Part shown: in pieces, positions 59,589 through 64,000 of the stretch
Layout: every line of letters begins with the position of its first letter
How positions within the stretch are numbered: position 1 is the stretch's first letter
From: Candidatus Accumulibacter cognatus
Lineage (GTDB): Bacteria; Pseudomonadota; Gammaproteobacteria; Burkholderiales; Rhodocyclaceae
Assembly (NCBI GenBank): GCA_013414765.1
Contig: CP058708.1
Coordinates: 3,343,553-3,407,552, forward strand
DNA: 64,000 nucleotides
Reading direction: 5' to 3'
Notes under the pieces: model-generated
Databases searched by the model: none
The model's input: only the letters and a program-made list of their open reading frames with translations
Told to the model about the DNA's origin: nothing
Translations under genes and position numbers: made by a program

Positions 59589-60173
59589 TTAAAAGGGGAC
59601 AGCCCACGTTTTCCTCTCTGCCAGCCTCCATGCAATCCTGGGCAGCAGCACCGGCCTGACACACTCTCCCGCCGACGGTCCGGCGATCGATAGATACTTT
59701 CCACCCTCCGGATCGCGGCAAACAAGCAATTCATTGCCCGTCAGATCGAGTAGCCAGACTTCCGGGATGCCGTGGCGCGCGTACAGATCAAGTTTCACGC
59801 CGCGATCGTAGTCGACAGATGAACTGGCAACCTCGACGATCAACAGGACATCCGCTGGGCCGGGGAGGTGCGCCATATAGTCTCCGGGCTTGAGCAGGGC
59901 CAGATCGGGCTGCGGTTCGCAGCGATCGTTGAGGCGGATCGGGTTTTGCGTGCTGACCAAACCGTCTTCGCCGGCAGCGAGCGTGAACAGGCGTGCCAAT
60001 TGGTTGACGACGTAGGCGTGTTGGCTACCGATGGGGGCCATGTCGACGATCTCTCCCTCGATCAGTTCCACCCTCTCTTCGTGGCTGAGTACACCCGCGT
60101 CGGCCATCTTGTGATATTCGTCGACGCTGATGCGGTGTCGTGCTCGGTCCATCAGTTCGCTCATGGAGCCCAT
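59589..60173 (-). CDS. Uma2 family (DUF820) PD-(D/E)XK nuclease-like protein
   Basis: 194 residues from ATG 60173, with AGGAGA 8 bases upstream. Marks: ISVDEYHKMADAGVLSHEER, VELIEGEIVDMAPIG, LNDRCEPQPDLALLKPGDY, VLLIVEVASSSVDYDRGVKL, YARHGIPEVWLLDL. Core acidic residues of the restriction-endonuclease fold are kept. Function of Uma2 proteins is unproven; they are abundant near mobile DNA. Confidence 0.82.
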   Translation of the reverse strand: MGSMSELMDRARHRISVDEYHKMADAGVLSHEERVELIEGEIVDMAPIGSQHAYVVNQLARLFTLAAGEDGLVSTQNPIRLNDRCEPQPDLALLKPGDYMAHLPGPADVLLIVEVASSSVDYDRGVKLDLYARHGIPEVWLLDLTGNELLVCRDPEGGKYLSIAGPSAGECVRPVLLPRIAWRLAERKTWAVPF

Positions 60174-60436
60174 GCCTGGTTTCTCCTGCGAAGTAGTTTG
60201 CGCCAGATTGGCGAAAGGATAGCAAGGATAGGGAGGAGGATAGGAGATCCAACGCCACCTCCGCAAGTGATGCGGGCTCTGACGGGCCTGGAAAGCCGAC
60301 GTGTAGCGGGGCGGGACAGACCCTACGGTCCTTGCACGAATCCATGCGAGGGTGCTGAGAAGCCCATCCGGCAATCCGAACCACTGATCCTGTGCCGCAA
60401 TCTCACTTCATTTCCACCCACTTGAGGGCGTCGGCG

Positions 60437-60583
60437 GCTGTCGGTCGGCATGGTTGGCGCGTTTGACGAGGGCAATGTCCGGCTGCGGCTCGCTCCGTTC
60501 GTCATGGACGATGGGGTTCTGCACCCGCACCATCTAACCGGCGGAAGGGCCGCTGCCGAGACACTCGGCAAATCGGTCGACGA
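60437..60583 (-). pseudogene. Uma2-family fragment, near repeat of 42.54-42.68 kb
   Basis: The minus strand reads VQNPIVHDERSEPQPDIALV then KRANHADR, the middle of a Uma2 gene. The whole 147-bp block is highly similar to 42537-42682, including the non-coding part gaagggccgctgccgagacactcgg. Confidence 0.6.
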
Positions 60584-60590
60584 GAAATAG

Positions 60591-61013
60591 CCGCGGGTCT
60601 ACATCGAAACGACGGTAATCAGCTATCTGACGGCCAAGCCGAGCCGCGACCTGATTATTGCGGCGCGGCAGGAGCTTGCCCGCGAGGTATGGGATCGACT
60701 ACTGACCGACTGCGAGTGCTTCGTGTCGGCGCTGATGGTGCTGGAGGCCAGCAAGGGTGACGAGGTGGCCGCCGCACAGCGGCTGGACGCCATACACGGG
60801 CTGCCGGTGTTGCACATCGGAGACGACGCGGGACGAATGGCCGAGCTGCTGGTTGTGGAGAAGGCGATCCCAGCGGAGTGCGCGGAAGACGCCCTGCACG
60901 TTGCCATGGCGACGCGCAACGGAATGGACTTCGTGGTGACCTGGAACTTCACCCACATCAACAACGCAAGGGCTACGGCACCCTGTTGGAGCCTGGCCCC
61001 TTTAACTCAATGA
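60591..61013 (+). pseudogene. PIN-domain toxin lacking a start codon
   Basis: The frame opens directly after a stop (TAG 60588) with PRVYIETTVISYLTAKPSRD and continues CFVSALMVLEASKGDEVAAA, AECAEDALHVAMATRNGMDF, VVTWNFTHINNA. This is nearly a full PIN domain, but with no initiation codon at the proper place and its C-terminus fused to the junction repeat at about 60971. Both ends are therefore recombination joints; the toxin is probably not made. Confidence 0.7.
60971..61002. repeat. junction repeat, copy 4
   Basis: ggctacggcaccctgttggagcctggccccttt-type copy, joining one PIN fragment to another. Confidence 0.6.
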
Positions 61014-61180
61014 ATACCTGCCCGTACTGCATGTCCTCGGAGTAAAGGATTTCGCAGCCTGCGGCCAGCGCCGCCGCGACGATGAGCGAATCCCAGCGGC
61101 CGGCGCGATCGGGCTGCGAATGCTCCGGCGGTAGACGTTCCACGACGCGGTCGCCGACGTAATGCCGTGCTATTCTTACT
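61003..61180 (-). pseudogene. PIN-domain C-terminal fragment, second copy
   Basis: Closely matches 54353-54530 (WDSLIVAAALAAGCEILYSE, DMQYGQVFIELKG). Together with the following vapB copy it shows that a block of 54.3-54.9 kb has been duplicated here. Confidence 0.65.
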
Positions 61181-61199
61181 TCTTACAGCAAGAAGGGGA

Positions 61200-62716
61200 G
61201 TAACTACTCAGGAGCATGGCACGGGTGTGCACGGTTTGTGCTAATGTTGAGGCCATGGATGAGCTTCCCGACCTGAGCAGACTGAGCGTTGCCGAGAAAG
61301 ATCAACTGATCCGCGATCTGTGGTCGTGGGTGCGGAGGCTGACGGTTCAAGTCACCACGCTGCAAGCGAAGGGAGATGAACTGGCAGCGCGCCTTGCGCA
61401 AAACAGCCGCAATTCGAGCAAGCCCCCGTCCTCGGATGGGCTTGCCAAGCCCCAACCCAAGTCGCTGCGCAAGGGAGGAGAGCGCCCGAGTGGCGGACAG
61501 GAGGGGCATGGTGGGCACACGCTGAAGAAAGTGGCGGTTGCAGATCACATTGAAACCCATCTGCCCCCATCGCATTGCGCTGACTGCGGTGCGGTCCTGG
61601 CTGAACCGACAGTGGTTGAAAGCCGTCAGGTGTTCGATCTTCCCCGGCTGGGTTTCGAGGTGACTGAGCACCAGGTGCTTGCCAGCCGATGCGCCTGCGG
61701 CAGGATTTCCCGTGGCACGTTTCCGGCTGACGTGGTGGCGCCTGTGCAATACGGGCCGGCGGCCCTGGCCGCGGTGGTTCATTTGACACACCAGCACATG
61801 ATGCCGGTACAACGCACGGCGGCGTTGATGGGAGACTTCTTCGGCCTGCCGATGGCGCAGGGCACGGTGCTGGCGGCCAGCGAAGAGGCGGCTGTTCGCC
61901 TGGCGCCGACCGTGGCCTTGATGGGTGAAGCCATCCAAACGGCCGAGGTCGCTCATGCGGACGAAACCGGGATGCGGGTGGCCGGCCAGCTGCACTGGAT
62001 GCACGCGCTGGTGACGGCGATGCTCACCTGGGTCGGCTGTCACGAGAAACGGGGCAAACTGGCCTTCGATGCGCTGGGGATTCTCCCCGGCTTTCTGGGC
62101 ACACTGATCCACGACGGCTGGAAACCTTACCGCGATCTGCGGTGCAAGCACGGGCTGTGCAATGTCCATCACCTGCGGGAATTGACCTACCTTTTCGAGG
62201 AACTCCAGCAGGCTTGGGCAGGCCGCCTGATCGAACTTCTGGTGGCCGCCTGCCATGAGGTGAACCAGGCGGGCGGTTCGTTACCCGTCGAACGCGTTGC
62301 GCTGTTGCGTAACCGATATACCGAAATTCTCAGCGAAGGCGAGGTCCTCAATCCGCCGGTGCAAAAATCGGGGAAGCGCGGACGAACACGACAGAGCAAG
62401 GCGACCAACCTCCTCTGGCGCTTGCGCACCTATGCCGAGGATGTCTGGCGCTTCGCTTCTGATCCCAACGTCCCGTTCTCCAACAACCTCGCCGAGCAAG
62501 CGGTTCGCATGCCAAAGGTCAAACAGAAGATATCCGGCGGCTTCCGGACCAGAAACGGCGCCGATACCTTTTGCACGATCCGTTCCTATCTTGCCACCCT
62601 GCACAAGCAAGGGAGCAATCTCTTTCACGCCCTCACGCTGACTTTCCAGGGCCAGCCTCCTCAGCCTCGTTTGGCTTGACCTACACAGCCCTTGGCTGGG
62701 GCTACTGAGTAGTTAC
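61200..62716. mobile_element. IS66-family-like element, single transposase, 8-bp target duplication
   Basis: Ends gtaactactcag and its complement; GAAGGGGA is duplicated at 61192-61199 and 62717-62724. No tnpA/tnpB accessory frames are present, as in the single-gene ISBst12-type subgroup. It sits just upstream of the second vapB copy, inside what was its leader. Confidence 0.88.
61216..62679 (+). CDS. IS66 family transposase
   Basis: 487 residues (or 474 from ATG 61255). Marks: LAARLAQNSRNSSKPPSSDG, a zinc-ribbon pair HCADCGAVLAEP and CACGRI, VAHADETGMRVAGQLHWMHA (first Asp), LIHDGWKPYRDLRCKHGLCN, VHHLRELTYL (second Asp), and NNLAEQAVRMPKVKQKISGG (Glu). Full length and probably functional. 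Confidence 0.93.
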   Translation: MARVCTVCANVEAMDELPDLSRLSVAEKDQLIRDLWSWVRRLTVQVTTLQAKGDELAARLAQNSRNSSKPPSSDGLAKPQPKSLRKGGERPSGGQEGHGGHTLKKVAVADHIETHLPPSHCADCGAVLAEPTVVESRQVFDLPRLGFEVTEHQVLASRCACGRISRGTFPADVVAPVQYGPAALAAVVHLTHQHMMPVQRTAALMGDFFGLPMAQGTVLAASEEAAVRLAPTVALMGEAIQTAEVAHADETGMRVAGQLHWMHALVTAMLTWVGCHEKRGKLAFDALGILPGFLGTLIHDGWKPYRDLRCKHGLCNVHHLRELTYLFEELQQAWAGRLIELLVAACHEVNQAGGSLPVERVALLRNRYTEILSEGEVLNPPVQKSGKRGRTRQSKATNLLWRLRTYAEDVWRFASDPNVPFSNNLAEQAVRMPKVKQKISGGFRTRNGADTFCTIRSYLATLHKQGSNLFHALTLTFQGQPPQPRLA

Positions 62717-62729
62717 GAAGGGGAAAACT

Positions 62730-62957
62730 ATGCGCATCACCAGCAAAGGTCAGGTGACCATTCCCGTTGAAATTCGCAAACAGGCCGGTCTGATGCCGAA
62801 TACGGAGGTGGAGTTTGAATTCAAGGACGGTGTTGTCCGGCTCATGCCCAAGGGAGGAACACGCGGCCAGCAACTCGTCGAGCGCCTGCGTGGCGCTTTC
62901 AAGGGCTGCGGCATGACCACCGATGAAATCATGCGCGAAACCCGGGGTGAGGACTGA
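62730..62957 (+). CDS. vapB: AbrB/MazE-type antitoxin (VapB), second copy
   Basis: The same 75 residues as the protein at 54557, with silent changes (for example c/t and a/g at third positions), so the copies have had time to diverge slightly. Its native leader is displaced by the IS66-like element; GAAGGGGA from the target duplication now provides the ribosome site. It has no complete toxin partner here and could neutralise the toxin at 54.8 kb. Confidence 0.88.
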   Translation: MRITSKGQVTIPVEIRKQAGLMPNTEVEFEFKDGVVRLMPKGGTRGQQLVERLRGAFKGCGMTTDEIMRETRGED

Positions 62958-63382
62958 TGCGAAGTTATCTCATCGACACCAACGTCATCATCGATGCGGC
63001 GGACCCGGACTCCCAATGGTACGCCTGGTCGGCTGCCCAGCTCATCTCCGCCTCGAACGATGGCGCGGTGTTCATCAACCCCATCGCTGCGCCTTGGCAT
63101 ACACCTGATCTAAAGCCGGCGTCGGCTGGCGATCGCCTGTGGGCGGTTCGGCGGGACGACGGTTTGACGTTGTCCGTGCGAACACCAACGGAGAAGCTCG
63201 GTCGAGCCCTACCCGGTCACTCTTTGTTGCAGTTCGTACTTGCGCACGGCGCGGCTGACGGTCATGTAGTGCACCGCGTAATGTCGGCCGATTTCCGCCA
63301 TCGTATAGGCACCGGACTGGTAGGCCCGAGCCATGGCGAGATCTCGCTCGGGGTAGCGCATCGCGTACTCATCGAGCGGTAA
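62957..63382 (+). pseudogene. truncated VapC toxin, second copy
   Basis: The first 43 codons match the toxin at 54784 with one change (DSQW for DSPW). At 63085 the sequence switches to the block found at 55437 onward, so the frame continues with unrelated residues to 63382. Glu47 and both distal Asp residues are lost. Relative to the first copy, 525 bp (54912-55436) are deleted. Confidence 0.85.
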
Positions 63383-63397
63383 AGCCACTGCGCGCCT
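63209..63397 (-). pseudogene. RAYT C-terminal part, second copy
   Basis: Equivalent to 55561-55749 at a constant offset of 7648 bases and, as far as I can see by eye, the same sequence. It is again followed by the 5-bp ATGAG and the IS left end. Confidence 0.75.
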
Positions 63398-63402
63398 ATG
63401 AG

Positions 63403-64000
63403 CCTATTTTCCTCAGTTGAAAGAGCAAGAATTGCTGCAAACTGAGTGCTGGTGAGGGTTTCTGGCGAACCGGGAGGGTCACCCAATGGGTGAGTTGGAT
63501 TTCGAGCGAAAAGAGCTGGTCAAGGCGGTGGATGGTGCCTTGCAAGAGATCGAGCAGACGGCGCTGGAGATGCGTGTGGCGACGCTTGGTGGGCGATTCC
63601 ACGTTCGCTGGGACGAAGGGGGAAGTGCCACGGCCCTGGGGCAATTGCCGTTCTTTGCCGAATTCCTCGAAGTCTCGGGCCTATTCGCCCGTTGGCTGGG
63701 GGGGTGTCCGATGGCATACAGCAGCCCCAACGCACCCGAGGCGGTCGACGTTCTCGGCACGTGGATGTTGTCGATACTGGATGGTCAGCGGCGCTATGCG
63801 CATGTGAGCGGGCTACGCGGCGACGAGGTCGCGCCGCAGATTCTCGGCATGAACAAGATCATCAGCGATGAAAGTCTGCGCCGCGCCCTGGCGCATCTGG
63901 CGCCGAACCAAGCCAAGCCGTACAGCGCCGAAGAGCGTGCTGCCCGGGCGGCGCAGCTGGCAAAGAGTACGGCATGGATGGACACGGCGCTTTCGGAGAG
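63403..64000. mobile_element. IS1380-like element, second copy, continues beyond the window
   Basis: Begins CCTATTTTCCTCAGTTGAA at 63403, same as the left end at 55755, after the same RAYT sequence. The element is cut by the window end. Confidence 0.85.
63486..64000 (+). CDS. IS1380-like transposase, partial (3' end outside window)
   Basis: The first ~171 residues of the same transposase as at 55838, no difference seen by eye. The frame is open to the last base. Confidence 0.88.
   Translation, partial: MGELDFERKELVKAVDGALQEIEQTALEMRVATLGGRFHVRWDEGGSATALGQLPFFAEFLEVSGLFARWLGGCPMAYSSPNAPEAVDVLGTWMLSILDGQRRYAHVSGLRGDEVAPQILGMNKIISDESLRRALAHLAPNQAKPYSAEERAARAAQLAKSTAWMDTALSE

Overview
The window reads as a chromosomal stretch of a GC-rich betaproteobacterium of the Rhodocyclales/'Candidatus Accumulibacter' type. 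This is inferred from protein style: RecBCD, HtpG and GreB sequences, two PEP-CTERM proteins (implying an exosortase system elsewhere), a BigR-type sulfur regulator and a YbdK ligase. No rRNA or other taxonomic marker is present.

Layout. 1-6.3 kb is housekeeping: the end of a beta-oxidation operon (hydroxyacyl-CoA dehydrogenase/enoyl-CoA hydratase and thiolase) closed by a strong hairpin, then DUF2802 and SPOR envelope proteins, a TPR protein, RidA and RecG. 6.3-9.1 kb holds a decayed chemoreceptor and a secreted ParB-like protein. 9.3-18.8 kb is a translationally coupled recC-recB-recD operon. 18.9-27.6 kb carries a GspE/PilB ATPase, an htpG-deoxyinosine glycosylase pair, greB, a YdcH-like protein, a hydrolase, an EamA exporter and an exported Pcm. 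tRNA-Asn(GTT) lies at 28.0 kb. It is followed by decayed DNA, a very GC-rich foreign-looking segment (28.7-31.5 kb) with broken genes at both edges, and an InaA-type kinase pseudogene.

32.2-42.0 kb holds a PEP-CTERM protein, an M20 amidohydrolase, a complete IS1182-family element, EF-hand and PepSY proteins, a DUF3365 haem protein, OsmC, and a sulfur-detoxification cluster. In that cluster YeeE-type transporters and a BigR repressor diverge from Blh dioxygenase and TauE over one symmetric promoter/operator.

42.0-46.6 kb and 53.8-64 kb are accessory. They contain a TIR-STAND ATPase-FGE-fold receptor with an adenine-depleted 3' end that looks like a diversity-generating-retroelement variable region. 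They also contain many fragments of toxin-antitoxin, Uma2 and RND-pump genes, an intact vapBC with a truncated second copy, a RAYT transposase split by an IS1380-like element (part of this locus recurs at the window end), an IS66-like element and a 19-bp tandem repeat.

Between these (46.9-52.6 kb) lies a tight five-gene operon: two Kef/CPA2-type antiporters, a C26 gamma-glutamyl hydrolase, a YbdK glutamate-cysteine ligase-like enzyme and a beta-lactamase-fold protein lacking the expected catalytic motif. It is divergent from a MarR regulator and an OmpA-like lipoprotein. All functions are predictions from sequence motifs read by eye; no database search was run.
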